From NCBI GenBank assembly GCA_013289585.1, contig JABCZR010000008.1:122835-186834 (forward strand): a stretch of 64,000 nt of DNA, in the 5' to 3' direction. The notes below the pieces were generated by a model, which saw only the letters and a list, made by a program, of their open reading frames with translations, had not been told where the DNA came from and did not search any database. A program made the translations under genes and the position numbers. This document shows, piece by piece, positions 29,822-38,793 of this stretch (the stretch's first letter is position 1; each line of letters opens with the position of its first letter). The DNA is from Acidobacteriota bacterium (lineage in GTDB: Bacteria; Acidobacteriota; Terriglobia; Acidiferrales; UBA7541).

Positions 29822-31177
29822 CTATTTCGCGTATTCGTTCTTGTAGACTACGCCGCCTTTCATCACGAATTTTACATGCTCCAATACGGTGACGTCTTTT
29901 GTCGGGTCGCCGTCAACCGCGATGACATCCGCCCACTTGCCGGGCTCCAGCGTGCCGACCTGGAACTTGGGTCCAAGCAAGTCGGAAGCATTGATCGTCG
30001 CCGTCTGAATCGCTGCAAGCGGTGTCATCCCCAGCTTCACGTACACGTGGAATTCACCCGCGTTCAGTCCGTGCGGATAGACCGCCGCATCTGTACCGAA
30101 CGCCACTTTCACGCCGGCGGCAAACGCTTTCTTGGCGTTTTGCTGCGCGGCGGCGGAAATATCGCGCATCTTCTTCTTCGAAAACTCCGGCACGTTGCTG
30201 TGTTCCAGATTGGCTTGCATGTATTCGGTCAGGAAAAGTGTCGGCACCAGATACGTTCCATTTTTCTTCAGCGTGGCGATTGCAGCGTCATCCATCAAAT
30301 GGCCGTGCTCGATCGAATCCACGCCCGCCTCCGACGCCCAACGCACGCCTTCGGCTCCGTGCGCATGCGCCGCGACTCTGCGGCCCAGCCGGTGCGCGTC
30401 CGCCACAATCGCTTTCATTTCTTCGAGCGTGTATTGCGAAGCGCTGGGATCATCGCCTTTGGAAAGCACGCCGCCGGTAGCGCAAATCTTGATGACATCC
30501 GCACCGTATTTGATGACTTCGCGGACTTTGTGTTGCACGGCCTCGACACCGTCCGCCACTCCGTCACCCTGATAATTAAACGAGGGCGGCAGCAGATTTT
30601 CGTCGCAGTGCCCGCCGGTGATTCCCAGCGCGGGCCCAGACGCGACAATTCGTGGTCCAATCACGTCGCCGTCGTTGATCGCGTCGCGCAGCGCGATGTC
30701 CGCATAATCCTTCGCGCCAAGGTTTCGCACGGTGGTAAAACCCGCTTCGAGTGTGACCCTCGCGTTTTTCGCGCCGAGCAAAGCCTCGCGCGCGGTGGAG
30801 ATTCCCAATCCCGAGTATCCCAGCGAGCTCAGTTCGAAGGTCAGGTGCGTGTGCATGTCGATCAACCCGGGCAGCACCGTCGCGTCCGGCAGCTCGATCA
30901 CCGTGTCCCCGGATGCGGGCTTCACATCATCGGCCGGCGCGATCTTCGCGACCTTGTCACCTTCGATGACGATCGCCTGATTGGTGCGCATCTGTCCCGT
31001 ACGCACATCGAGGATGCGTCCCGGATGAACGATAGTCCTCTTTGGCGCCGCCGACTGAGCACGCGCCGTTCCACCAATTCCAGCGAGCAACACAAAAAGA
31101 ATCGCGATGGATATTCCCCATCGGCCCACAACTCGCGAAGCTCTTACCAACGGCAATGATTCCTGCGGACCTCTCAT
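29822..31177 (-). CDS. Secreted amidohydrolase (imidazolonepropionase/prolidase-like)
   Basis: 451 residues from the ATG at 31177, supported by GAGGTG 5 nt upstream; the open frame starts 22 codons earlier. Signal peptide ISIAILFVLLAGIGGTARAQ. Metal-dependent amidohydrolase superfamily: DMHTHLTF gives the HxH metal pair near 128; KICATGGVLSKGDDP near 230 would supply the bridging residue region; AHAHGAEGVRWASEAGVDSI carries later histidines; and FGTDAAVYPHG the final aspartate. It is related to secreted Xaa-Pro dipeptidase/imidazolonepropionase-like hydrolases; the substrate is unknown. dnaG starts 11 bp after its stop. Confidence 0.92.
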   Translation of the reverse strand: MRGPQESLPLVRASRVVGRWGISIAILFVLLAGIGGTARAQSAAPKRTIVHPGRILDVRTGQMRTNQAIVIEGDKVAKIAPADDVKPASGDTVIELPDATVLPGLIDMHTHLTFELSSLGYSGLGISTAREALLGAKNARVTLEAGFTTVRNLGAKDYADIALRDAINDGDVIGPRIVASGPALGITGGHCDENLLPPSFNYQGDGVADGVEAVQHKVREVIKYGADVIKICATGGVLSKGDDPSASQYTLEEMKAIVADAHRLGRRVAAHAHGAEGVRWASEAGVDSIEHGHLMDDAAIATLKKNGTYLVPTLFLTEYMQANLEHSNVPEFSKKKMRDISAAAQQNAKKAFAAGVKVAFGTDAAVYPHGLNAGEFHVYVKLGMTPLAAIQTATINASDLLGPKFQVGTLEPGKWADVIAVDGDPTKDVTVLEHVKFVMKGGVVYKNEYAK

Positions 31178-31287
31178 CAAAACACCTCGTTGTGAATTGG
31201 CAACCAGAACTCGGGGAGTATACCAAAGCCGCGCTGCGTGCATGTCCCTGGAAGCTGGAATAGAAAATTCGCCGATCTTGCAGTCTC

Positions 31288-31306
31288 AATTCCCTGATCT
31301 CTGTTC
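31288..31306 (+). repeat. Dispersed 18-bp intergenic repeat, variant copy 3
   Basis: AATTCCCTGATCTCTGTTC differs from the copies at 2383 and 17669 by one inserted C and one substitution, and continues into a CT-rich run. It lies just downstream of the mutS2 stop. Confidence 0.55.
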
Positions 31307-31322
31307 TCTGCTCTCTGTCTTC

Positions 31323-33737
31323 CTATTTTTGCAGCTCAACAACGGTAATCGCCTTCCCGCCGCGCTCCTCCGTCTCGAACGAGTGCTTCTCCACCAGCGG
31401 ATGCGAGGAAAGAAACGTCGCAATCCCTTTGCGAAGCGCGCCCGTCCCGTGTCCGTGGATGACTCGCACTTGCGCGCGATTTGCCAGCGCGGCTTCATCC
31501 AGAAATTTGTCGAGGCGATCCGTCGCTTCTTCGACGGTCATGCCGATGACGTTAATTTCACCGCTGGCCGCGCCTCCTCCGCTCTGCGCGCTCACCGTCA
31601 CACTTTGCAGTCTGCCGGCTGGCGCATTGCTTTTCGAAGCCGGCGCTTCCGCCTCTACACCGGTAATTTCATCCACCGCTACTTTCATGCGCAGCGGCCC
31701 GGCTTCGATCTCCGCGGATGACCCGTCGATGCGCCGCAACACCACCGGCTTGCTGAACCCGCGCACGCGAATCCGCGCGCCGGGCTGCAACCGTTCCGCG
31801 CTCACGGCATTCGCGGAGACGGAATGCGCGCCAAGGTCCGCCTGCGAACCGGAAATAGCCTGCACCACCGCGGCGTTCAGCTCGTCGCGCGCTTCGCTTC
31901 GCACGTCCTGCACTTTGCGACGTGCCGATTTTTCCAACTGCACGCGCAGTTCGCGTTCTTTCACCGCCTCCACGACGCGCGCCACATTTTCGTCGAAGCG
32001 CTTTTGCATTTCCGCGAATTGTGCTTCCAGCTCTTTAATCCGCTTCTGCTGGCGCTCGACCCACTCGGTGCGGAGTTTCTGGCGTTCTGCCTCTAGCGCG
32101 TGCCGCTCTGCGGCCATCTGCTTTTGCAGGCGGTCCAGCTCGTCGCGGCTGCGATGCAAATACGCAATCAAGTCGGTAGCTTCGCGCGATTCGGGCGTGA
32201 GCAGCGATCGCGCGCGCTCGATGACTCCCGTCGCAATCCCCAGCCGCTGCGCGATAGCAATTCCGCTTGATCCGCCCGGCACGCCCACCATCAACCGGTA
32301 CGTCGGCCGCAGATTCACATCGTCGAACTCCACCGCTGCATTCACCACTCCCGGGGTCGTCGACGCGTATGTTTTCAGCCGGTCGTGATGCGTCGTCGCC
32401 AGCACGATGCACTTCTTTGCGCGAAATTCATCCAGCAACGCGACGGCCAGCGCCGCGCCTTCCTCCGGCGCTGTTCCCGTGCCCATTTCGTCCACCAGCA
32501 CGAGGGAATGCGGAGTCGCCGCTTCCAGCATGGACTTCAAGTTCAGCATGTGCGCCGAAAACGTGGACAAATCCGCGGCAATTGATTGCTCATCGCCGAT
32601 GTCCACCAGCAGGCGATCGAAGACCGGCAGGACCGCGCGTTGCGCCGCGACGGGAATCCCCGATTGCGCAGCAAGAGCCGCCATTCCCGTGGTTTTCAGC
32701 GCCACGGTTTTTCCGCCGGTGTTCGGACCGCTGATGACCAGCACGCGTTCTTCCCCACCTAGCGATAAAGTCATGGGAACGATGGCGCGATTTTCCTTGC
32801 GTAATTTATCTTCGAGCACCGGATGGCGCGCGTCGACCAGACGCAATTCGCCGCTCCTGGAAAACTCCGGAATCGCCGCATCGAACTCCTGCGCGAACCG
32901 CGCTCGCGCAAAAATACTGTCCAGCAAAGCAATCGTCTCCACCGCGGCGACGAGCGGCGCTCGAAGTACCTGAAGCTTCTCCGTCAGCTCGCGCAGAATC
33001 CGCACGATTTCCGCGGCTTCATCCTCGCCAAGCTGCACGAGCTGATTGTTTGTTTCGACGGTTTCGAACGGCTCCATGAAAACCGTTTGCCCCGTGCCGC
33101 TGGCGCCGTGCACCACTCCGGGCACGCTGCGCCGCTGTTCCGAGCGCACAGGAATCACGAAGCGCTCGTTGCGCAGCGTGACGTAGTCTTCGCCGGCTTC
33201 CGCGTTTCGCGAGCGCAAAATCTGTTTCAAGGTTTTCTGGATGGATTCGCGCGTCTGCGTGATGCTCGCGCGAATCCGGCGTAGCGTCGACGAGGCGTCG
33301 TCGCTGATTTCGCCGTTCGGCAGGACGCATCTCCGTATGGCTGCGAGCACATCGCGAAAATCGCTCAGAGCCGCAGCCCGCGCCGCCAGCAAGGGAAACT
33401 TTGCTAGTTCTTCGCGAAATTGCTGCCGCAGCCATCCCGATGTTTCCAGAAGCGATGCCGCGTCGAGAAATTCTCCCGGCTCCAGCACCATGCCCGGACC
33501 TTCGAGCTTTTCGAGCCAGCCTTGTGGATCGGCCAAAGCTCCAAATCCCAATTCACGCCCCGCCCGCAGCCACTCCCGCGCTTCGCGAATGAACGCAAAC
33601 GCGGATTCCAGCGCCGCGCGATCCGTGCGTGGCTCAAACGCATCCACCGCCCGTCGCCCCGGCGCACAAGTAGTCCGCAGCCGCAGCAATTCCCGCAGCT
33701 TGTCGAATTCCAAAACGTCTTGTGCCGTGCGTGACAT
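31323..33737 (-). CDS. mutS2: Endonuclease MutS2
   Basis: 804 residues. MutS-type core with Walker A GPNTGGKT at 337-344 and Walker B VLVDEMGTGTAPEEGAAL near 415. A long coiled coil rich in E, R and Q (about 520-620) and a KOW-like segment follow. The C-terminal Smr nuclease domain (about 722-804) has IHGHGTGALRKGI. It lacks the MutS mismatch-reading domain, as expected for MutS2, which acts in suppressing recombination and, in some bacteria, on collided ribosomes. GGAAA precedes the ATG. It is 13 bp downstream of the LOG-like gene, likely one operon with it and dacB. Confidence 0.96.
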   Translation of the reverse strand: MSRTAQDVLEFDKLRELLRLRTTCAPGRRAVDAFEPRTDRAALESAFAFIREAREWLRAGRELGFGALADPQGWLEKLEGPGMVLEPGEFLDAASLLETSGWLRQQFREELAKFPLLAARAAALSDFRDVLAAIRRCVLPNGEISDDASSTLRRIRASITQTRESIQKTLKQILRSRNAEAGEDYVTLRNERFVIPVRSEQRRSVPGVVHGASGTGQTVFMEPFETVETNNQLVQLGEDEAAEIVRILRELTEKLQVLRAPLVAAVETIALLDSIFARARFAQEFDAAIPEFSRSGELRLVDARHPVLEDKLRKENRAIVPMTLSLGGEERVLVISGPNTGGKTVALKTTGMAALAAQSGIPVAAQRAVLPVFDRLLVDIGDEQSIAADLSTFSAHMLNLKSMLEAATPHSLVLVDEMGTGTAPEEGAALAVALLDEFRAKKCIVLATTHHDRLKTYASTTPGVVNAAVEFDDVNLRPTYRLMVGVPGGSSGIAIAQRLGIATGVIERARSLLTPESREATDLIAYLHRSRDELDRLQKQMAAERHALEAERQKLRTEWVERQQKRIKELEAQFAEMQKRFDENVARVVEAVKERELRVQLEKSARRKVQDVRSEARDELNAAVVQAISGSQADLGAHSVSANAVSAERLQPGARIRVRGFSKPVVLRRIDGSSAEIEAGPLRMKVAVDEITGVEAEAPASKSNAPAGRLQSVTVSAQSGGGAASGEINVIGMTVEEATDRLDKFLDEAALANRAQVRVIHGHGTGALRKGIATFLSSHPLVEKHSFETEERGGKAITVVELQK

Positions 33738-33750
33738 TTTTTCCAGTATT

Positions 33751-34311
33751 TCAAGAAGGCTGTTTCAAACTATTTTGCAAATAGCTTGCTGCATCGCCTG
33801 GGGTTGCCGCCGTATGCACCAGCCGCCCATTCGCTTCGCCCCACGGCGCCGGACGGCCTAACTCCACTTCTCGCACGCGATTCAACACCGGCTGCCAAAA
33901 ATCTCCGAGCACCGCAAACGGCTTTGCGCTCATCACGGATTTGTTCAACATTTCCCACACCACCGCAAGCTCCACAAGCGTTCCCGTCCCGCCCTTGCAG
34001 GCCACGAATCCATCGGCGAGCCGGATTAGTTCGAACAGTCTTTCTTGCCAGGTCTTCGTGCGTACTTCGACGTCAATCCACGGGTTAAGTTTCGCATTTT
34101 CAAAAAACTCGGCCGTCACACCGTAGGTTTTTCCGCCGCTTTCTTTTGCGCCGCGCGAAACCGCTTCCATCACTCCACCGTACGCGCCGCTGCACACCGC
34201 GAAACCGTGCTTCGTCAGAGCTCTCCCGAGCACGCGCGCTTCGTCGTAATCCGCGTCACCTTCTCGGGGACGCGAACTTCCGAACACCGTGATGATCTGT
34301 TCTTTGTTCAT
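33751..34311 (-). CDS. LOG-like nucleotide-processing protein (Rossmann fold)
   Basis: 186 residues, about the usual length. ITVFGSSRPREGDADYDEAR near residue 7, CSGAYGGVMEAVSRGAKESG near 45, and CKGGTGTLVELAVVWEM near 104 correspond to the conserved elements of the LOG/'lysine decarboxylase-like' family. In relatives the GGxGTxxE motif forms the phosphoribohydrolase site that releases bases such as cytokinins from nucleotide monophosphates. The usual PGG is KGG here, a conservative change. It lies between dacB and mutS2 with 15- and 13-bp gaps. The real substrate is unknown. Confidence 0.88.
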   Translation of the reverse strand: MNKEQIITVFGSSRPREGDADYDEARVLGRALTKHGFAVCSGAYGGVMEAVSRGAKESGGKTYGVTAEFFENAKLNPWIDVEVRTKTWQERLFELIRLADGFVACKGGTGTLVELAVVWEMLNKSVMSAKPFAVLGDFWQPVLNRVREVELGRPAPWGEANGRLVHTAATPGDAASYLQNSLKQPS

Positions 34312-34326
34312 TACCCGCTGCCAGTT

Positions 34327-35946
34327 TCATTGCGGACGCTTCTGTTTCCCTGCGCGCTTCGCCGGAGCCACGTTGAACTCCTCGCTCATCGCCACGCACA
34401 GCCCCGTGAGGGCATCCGCAGCTTCGTGGCTCTTCCCACCCTGATTGTTGCTCAGGAACGAAAAGATCAGCCGCCGTCCGCTCAGAGTTTCGGCAAATCC
34501 CGAAAGCGTCCTGACATGTTCCACTGATCCAGTCTTCGCGTGAATACGCCCCGCGGCCGGCGTATTCTTCATGCGGTCCTCCAGCGTGCCATCCACTCCC
34601 GCTACCGGCAGCGAGTCGTAGTACGGCAAAAACCAGGGCTGCTTCTGCGCAAAGCTCAGTAACGTCATAACGGCCCTCGGCGTCACCAGATCGTGCCGCG
34701 ACAATCCGGAAGCATCGGTCTGAACCACGTCTCCCGGCGCAATTCCCACCGCTGCATAAAAGTCCGCGGGAACCTTCATCAATTCCTCCGGCGTAGTCCA
34801 CCGGCCGTTCTGGCGCGCGGCGGTGCGCACAAGCATTTCGGCGTGCAGATTCTGGCTGATCTTATTCACGAGCTTCACTGAATCCCCGAGCGGGACCGAG
34901 ACATGTTCCGCCAATACCGTTGGCGCGCCGGAAGCTTCCACGGAATCATGCTGCGCTCGCGCGACGCCTCCAATTTTTATTCCCCGCTCCTCCAGCAAGC
35001 GCTTCAAGAGTGCCGCAGCATGTTGCGCGGGCTCTTCAATGGCCAGGACCAGCTTTCGCGGCGTGCTTCGCGCAGGCAGCGTGCCTTTCACCACCACGAT
35101 ATTCGCGCCCGGGTCGCGGGTCAGCGTCAAATCCGATTTCACATCCGCCGCGGAAGTGACCACGCGATTTTCGACGGTGAAATCCGGTGTCGCGGGACTC
35201 ACCACAGCTTGCACCCCATTCCCCGCCTGCTCGCCCGGCGTGAGCGTCAGCGTCACGGTGTTGTCGTTCACCACGATCGATGAAATTGCCGCGCCGTACT
35301 CCCAGACCATGTCGTCGATCTCCCAGCCATTGGGATAGCGCTCGCGCGGAAAATAGCTGTCGTCGCCAATGACGTCGCCGGAAATTTCCTTCACTCCCTT
35401 CGCGACCAGCGCATCGGCAAGTTGCGCGAGCGCTTTTTCGGGCGGCCCGTCAAACTCTTCCTTCAACTCGTACGGAAATCGCCGATTCGAAAGATTCGGA
35501 TCGCCCCGCCCGACAAGCACAACATCTCCCGCCAATATCCCCTCGTCAGAAATCGTGCCACGAGTTTCCAGTGTCGTTCGAAACCGGAAATCGGGCCCGA
35601 GTTTGGCCAGCGCCAGCGCGGTGCTGAAGAGTTTCATGTTTGAAGCCGGCAGGAAATAACGGTCCGCGTTCTGCTCGAAAAGCGTTTCTCCGCTTTCGGC
35701 ATCGACAATCAGGAGTCCCCACTCCCCTTTGCTCGCAGGGGCGGATCCCAGCAATGTTTCCGCTCGCGCCGCAAATTTTGCGGTGGCCTTCCGCGCTGCG
35801 GCGCTTGGTTTCTTTGCAGCACCGTGACCCGCGTTCGTGCCCGATTTCGATTGCGCATGCAACCTTGATGTGCCGCTCCCGAACACGACCATCAGGCTTA
35901 CCAACATTACCGCCAACCGTCGCGCCGCAATTTTTTCTATTTTCAT
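34327..35946 (-). CDS. dacB: D-alanyl-D-alanine carboxypeptidase/endopeptidase (PBP4, DacB)
   Basis: 539 residues from the ATG at 35946. The frame is open a further 122 codons, but that part lacks similarity and lies in the divergent promoter region. Signal peptide near 10-32. Class C penicillin-binding protein motifs are intact: PASNMKLFSTALA (SxxK) near 122, DASGLSRHDLVTPR (S-x-N-like) near 415, and HAKTGSVEHVRTLSGF (KTG) near 490. The large insert between SxxK and the second motif is typical of PBP4. It trims or cleaves peptidoglycan cross-links in the periplasm. Confidence 0.93.
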   Translation of the reverse strand: MKIEKIAARRLAVMLVSLMVVFGSGTSRLHAQSKSGTNAGHGAAKKPSAAARKATAKFAARAETLLGSAPASKGEWGLLIVDAESGETLFEQNADRYFLPASNMKLFSTALALAKLGPDFRFRTTLETRGTISDEGILAGDVVLVGRGDPNLSNRRFPYELKEEFDGPPEKALAQLADALVAKGVKEISGDVIGDDSYFPRERYPNGWEIDDMVWEYGAAISSIVVNDNTVTLTLTPGEQAGNGVQAVVSPATPDFTVENRVVTSAADVKSDLTLTRDPGANIVVVKGTLPARSTPRKLVLAIEEPAQHAAALLKRLLEERGIKIGGVARAQHDSVEASGAPTVLAEHVSVPLGDSVKLVNKISQNLHAEMLVRTAARQNGRWTTPEELMKVPADFYAAVGIAPGDVVQTDASGLSRHDLVTPRAVMTLLSFAQKQPWFLPYYDSLPVAGVDGTLEDRMKNTPAAGRIHAKTGSVEHVRTLSGFAETLSGRRLIFSFLSNNQGGKSHEAADALTGLCVAMSEEFNVAPAKRAGKQKRPQ

Positions 35947-36133
35947 CTGTGGCTCGCTGCTCGATCTTCCCGCAAAAGTATAGTCGAAAGGCAACGCAAT
36001 CCATCCTCCGCACGTCTTACCAAAGGAACAGCCTCCCCCGAATTCTGGCCCCTTCCACCAGGCCCGGTAGTTGCACCTGACCCACGGGCACTCTATGATG
36101 TTGTTGCCCAGAAAACTAAGAAGAGGTGAAAGA

Positions 36134-36853
36134 GTGATAAAGCGAATGATGTCCTGTCTAACGGCCCTGGCGCTGATCGCCCTTCCGCTATCGGCGCAGA
36201 TTGACAAAAAAGAGGCGGCGCGCCTCGAGAATTGCGGCATGGTAGTCAAGGAAGTCATGGATATTCCCGATGACATCCCGCAAGACCTGATTGATAAAGC
36301 GGAATGCGTCATCGTCTATCCGTCAGTCCTGAAAGCTGCCTTTGGTATCGGCGGCAGTTACGGCCGCGGCGCGATGACCTGCCGCAGCGGTGAACATTTT
36401 ACAGGCCCCTGGAGCGCACCGACTATGATGGCTCTCGAAGGCGCCAGTATCGGCTTCCAGCTTGGCGGCGAGGCCACCGACTTCGTTTTGCTGGTCATGA
36501 ATCCGCGTGGCGCTCGCGCCATCCTGAGCAGCAAGGTGAAGCTTGGCGGAGACGCCTCGGCAGCAGCCGGTCCAAAGGGCCGCACCGCCAACGCCTCCAC
36601 GGATGCCACCATGCGCGCTGAAGTTTTGAGCTATTCGCGCGCTCGCGGCCTCTTTGCCGGCGTCTCTCTCGAAGGCTCCACAGTCCGACCGGACAATGAC
36701 GCCAACGAGCGGGTCTACGGCAAAAAAGTCGATGCGAAGGACATCGTTTTCAAAGGCGCAGTGCCGGTGCCTCCTCCCGCGCAGAAGCTTGTCGGCTACC
36801 TCAACCATAAGTCACCCAAGAACTTATCCGATCCAAGCTCCCTGAAGGAATAG
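36134..36853 (+). CDS. SYLF-domain secreted protein (Ysc84/YwrA type)
   Basis: About 239 residues from the GTG at 36134, chosen because GAGGTG lies 5 nt before it and a signal peptide follows at once (MSCLTALALIALPLSAQ). SYLF pattern: IPQDLIDKAECVIVYPSVLK, then AFGIGGSYGRGAMTCR and SIGFQLGGEATDFVLLVM. The SYLF domain binds lipids in eukaryotic members; the bacterial role is unsettled. The protein ends in a proline/lysine region. It is divergent from dacB and has a strong terminator directly after it. Confidence 0.9.
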   Translation: MIKRMMSCLTALALIALPLSAQIDKKEAARLENCGMVVKEVMDIPDDIPQDLIDKAECVIVYPSVLKAAFGIGGSYGRGAMTCRSGEHFTGPWSAPTMMALEGASIGFQLGGEATDFVLLVMNPRGARAILSSKVKLGGDASAAAGPKGRTANASTDATMRAEVLSYSRARGLFAGVSLEGSTVRPDNDANERVYGKKVDAKDIVFKGAVPVPPPAQKLVGYLNHKSPKNLSDPSSLKE

Positions 36854-36876
36854 TTGAAGCTCAACTCTTGCGGTGG

Positions 36877-36912
36877 AACGCCTCGGCTCTTGCCGAGGCG
36901 TTTGCTTTTTTT
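36877..36912 (+). terminator. Rho-independent terminator after the SYLF gene
   Basis: 11-bp perfect stem AACGCCTCGGC / GCCGAGGCGTT with loop TCTT, followed by TGCTTTTTTT. Confidence 0.95.
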
Positions 36913-36941
36913 GGCCCACAAGAGCTGAAGCAATTTAGATC

Positions 36942-36991
36942 TTGACAGAGCTCAACAATATGACTTATAGTCATTAATGAGTATAAGTCAT
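36942..36991 (+). promoter_or_regulatory. Promoter and operator of the TetR efflux operon
   Basis: TTGACA at 36942-36947, 17 bp, then TTATAG at 36965-36970. Overlapping the -10 is a 32-bp palindrome (36960-36991): ATGACTTATA and TATAAGTCAT as outer arms around TCATTAATGA, with a single mismatched pair. It ends 1 bp before the tetR start codon, so a repressor bound there would block its own operon. Confidence 0.85.
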
Positions 36992-36992
36992 T

Positions 36993-37688
36993 ATGCCGCG
37001 CCGCACACTAAGTTCATCTAGCTCCGAGAAGAAGCCGGCTACTTCCGCTCTCGGGCGCCGCCAGCGCCGAAGTGCTGAAATCCGCGAACGCCTTTTTCGC
37101 GCCGCGCTCAGCCTGTTCGCCGAAAAGGGTTTCGCTGAAACCACCGTCGAAGACATCACGAATGCGGCCGACGTGGGCAAAGGCACTTTTTTCAATCATT
37201 TCCCGAGCAAGGATCACATCCTGCTGGCCTTCGGAGAGATGCAGCTGGGCAAGCTGGAAGCCGCCATTGAGCTGGCTCGTCAGACCAATGCCTCGATGAC
37301 CGATTTTCTTCGCGGGCTGGGCGTTCGAATGACGCAGGAGCCGGCCCGCAACCCCGCGCTCATCCGGGTCTTGCTCCAGGCTTATCTCTCCACGACTCCT
37401 GTTCGCGCAGCGATGCTGGATTTGCAGAAGCGCGTTCACGCCCTGCACACCCAGATGATGCAGCTCGGCCAGGATCGCGGAGAAATCCGCAAGGATCTTC
37501 CCGCCGCGGAGCTGGCCCACGTTTTTCGGCAAACTATTTTCGGCACACTTTTGATCTGGTCGTTGTATGGCGACTCGACCTTGCAGGCGCGCATCGAATC
37601 GGCCTTCGAGGTGGTCTGGACCGGCCTGGCGCCGCGGCAAGATTCGGCCACGCGATCACAAATTTCATCCTTGGGCCCGGGAGAGTAG
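36993..37688 (+). CDS. TetR/AcrR family transcriptional regulator
   Basis: 231 residues. After a basic serine-rich tail, the TetR DNA-binding domain lies at about 25-75: IRERLFRAALSLFAEKGFAE, then TTVEDITNAADVGKGTFFNH and FPSKDHILL. The C-terminal domain is helical and ligand-binding in type. First gene of an operon with a membrane-fusion protein (4-bp gap), ABC ATPase and ABC-2 permease, the same content as the CecR-YbhGFSR locus of E. coli. The palindrome at its start codon is the expected autorepression site. Confidence 0.92.
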   Translation: MPRRTLSSSSSEKKPATSALGRRQRRSAEIRERLFRAALSLFAEKGFAETTVEDITNAADVGKGTFFNHFPSKDHILLAFGEMQLGKLEAAIELARQTNASMTDFLRGLGVRMTQEPARNPALIRVLLQAYLSTTPVRAAMLDLQKRVHALHTQMMQLGQDRGEIRKDLPAAELAHVFRQTIFGTLLIWSLYGDSTLQARIESAFEVVWTGLAPRQDSATRSQISSLGPGE

Positions 37689-37692
37689 TTTC

Positions 37693-38790
37693 ATGAACCG
37701 CAAGCGCATTTTCATCGTTCTCGCTGTCGTCGTGGCCGTGGCGGCTACCGGGATGTATGCCGGATGGTTCCGCAAGGATTCCACATTACAAGGCTCCGGC
37801 ACAGTGGAGGCTCGCAATATTCGCGTGGGCTCCAAAATCGGCGGGCGCATTGACAAAGTTCTTGTTCGCGAAGGTGATTCCGTGCAGCCCGGACAGGTGC
37901 TGATCACGTTTGACGACAAGGAACTCCAGGCGGCTTTGGAGCAATCGCGCGCCGGAGCTGAAAAAGCGCAGCGCGGCTATCGACCCGAAGAAATTGCGGA
38001 GGCTCGCGCGGCCGCGGCCCAGGCCAAAGCCGATTTCGAAATGAGAAAAAACGGCTACCGCAAGGAAGATATTGACGCCGCGCAAGCCGAACTCGATCGC
38101 GCCACAGCCGACGAATCGCGCACGCATCTCGATTTCGACCGCTACGAGGCGCTGGCAAAAAAAGATCTCATCTCCAAGCAGCAGCGCGACACCGCCGAAG
38201 CCAATTGGAAAATGGCTCTGGCGCAGCGGGATAACGCGCAGCACAAGCTGGATGAGCTTCACCACGGCTATCGCCCGGAAGAAATCGCCTCCGCCGAAGC
38301 GCATTATCAGGAGACGCAAGCCACGCTGGAAAAATTCGTGCATGGCAATCGCCGCGAAGATGTGGACCTCGCAAAAGCCGGCCTTTCCTACGATGAAGCC
38401 CGCTTCCGCGAGCGCGAGGTCGTGGCTCCCTCCGCCGCGATCGTGGAAGTTCTGGACGTGCGCCCCGGCGACCTTATCGCGCCCAATACTCCCGTCGCCA
38501 CGCTATTGGAAAAAGATCAGATTTACGTGCGGATTTACATTCCCGAAACGGAGTATGGCCGCCTGAAGCTCGGGCAAAAAGCCGAAGTCCGTGTCGATTC
38601 TTTTCCCAATACCGTTTTTGAAGGCGTCCTCGAACAGATTAACCAGCAGGCTGAATTCCTGCCGCGCAACGTGCAAACCCGCGAGGAGCGCGTGCACCAG
38701 GTTTTTGGCGTGAAGATTCGCATCAACGATCCCGCCGGCCGCGTGCTCGCCGGCATGGCTGCGGACGTGAAGCTTAAAGAGGCAAATTAA
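37693..38790 (+). CDS. HlyD-family membrane fusion protein (YbhG-like)
   Basis: 365 residues with an N-terminal anchor (FIVLAVVVAVAATGMYAGW). Biotinyl/lipoyl-like hinge (VGSKIGGRIDKVLVREGDSV) near 45, then a helical hairpin, then the second half of the hinge and a beta-barrel (VRIYIPETEYGRLKLGQKAE). The hairpin holds four related turns: GYRPEEIAEARA, GYRKEDIDAAQAE, GYRPEEIASAEA and GNRREDVDLAKAG, at roughly 30-45 residue spacing. It bridges the inner-membrane ABC transporter to an outer-membrane channel, which is not encoded here. Confidence 0.93.
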   Translation: MNRKRIFIVLAVVVAVAATGMYAGWFRKDSTLQGSGTVEARNIRVGSKIGGRIDKVLVREGDSVQPGQVLITFDDKELQAALEQSRAGAEKAQRGYRPEEIAEARAAAAQAKADFEMRKNGYRKEDIDAAQAELDRATADESRTHLDFDRYEALAKKDLISKQQRDTAEANWKMALAQRDNAQHKLDELHHGYRPEEIASAEAHYQETQATLEKFVHGNRREDVDLAKAGLSYDEARFREREVVAPSAAIVEVLDVRPGDLIAPNTPVATLLEKDQIYVRIYIPETEYGRLKLGQKAEVRVDSFPNTVFEGVLEQINQQAEFLPRNVQTREERVHQVFGVKIRINDPAGRVLAGMAADVKLKEAN

Positions 38791-38793
38791 GCC

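Noticed and set aside
35947..36312. 122-codon extension of dacB
   Set aside because: No similarity, overlaps the divergent SYLF leader, and would bury the signal peptide.
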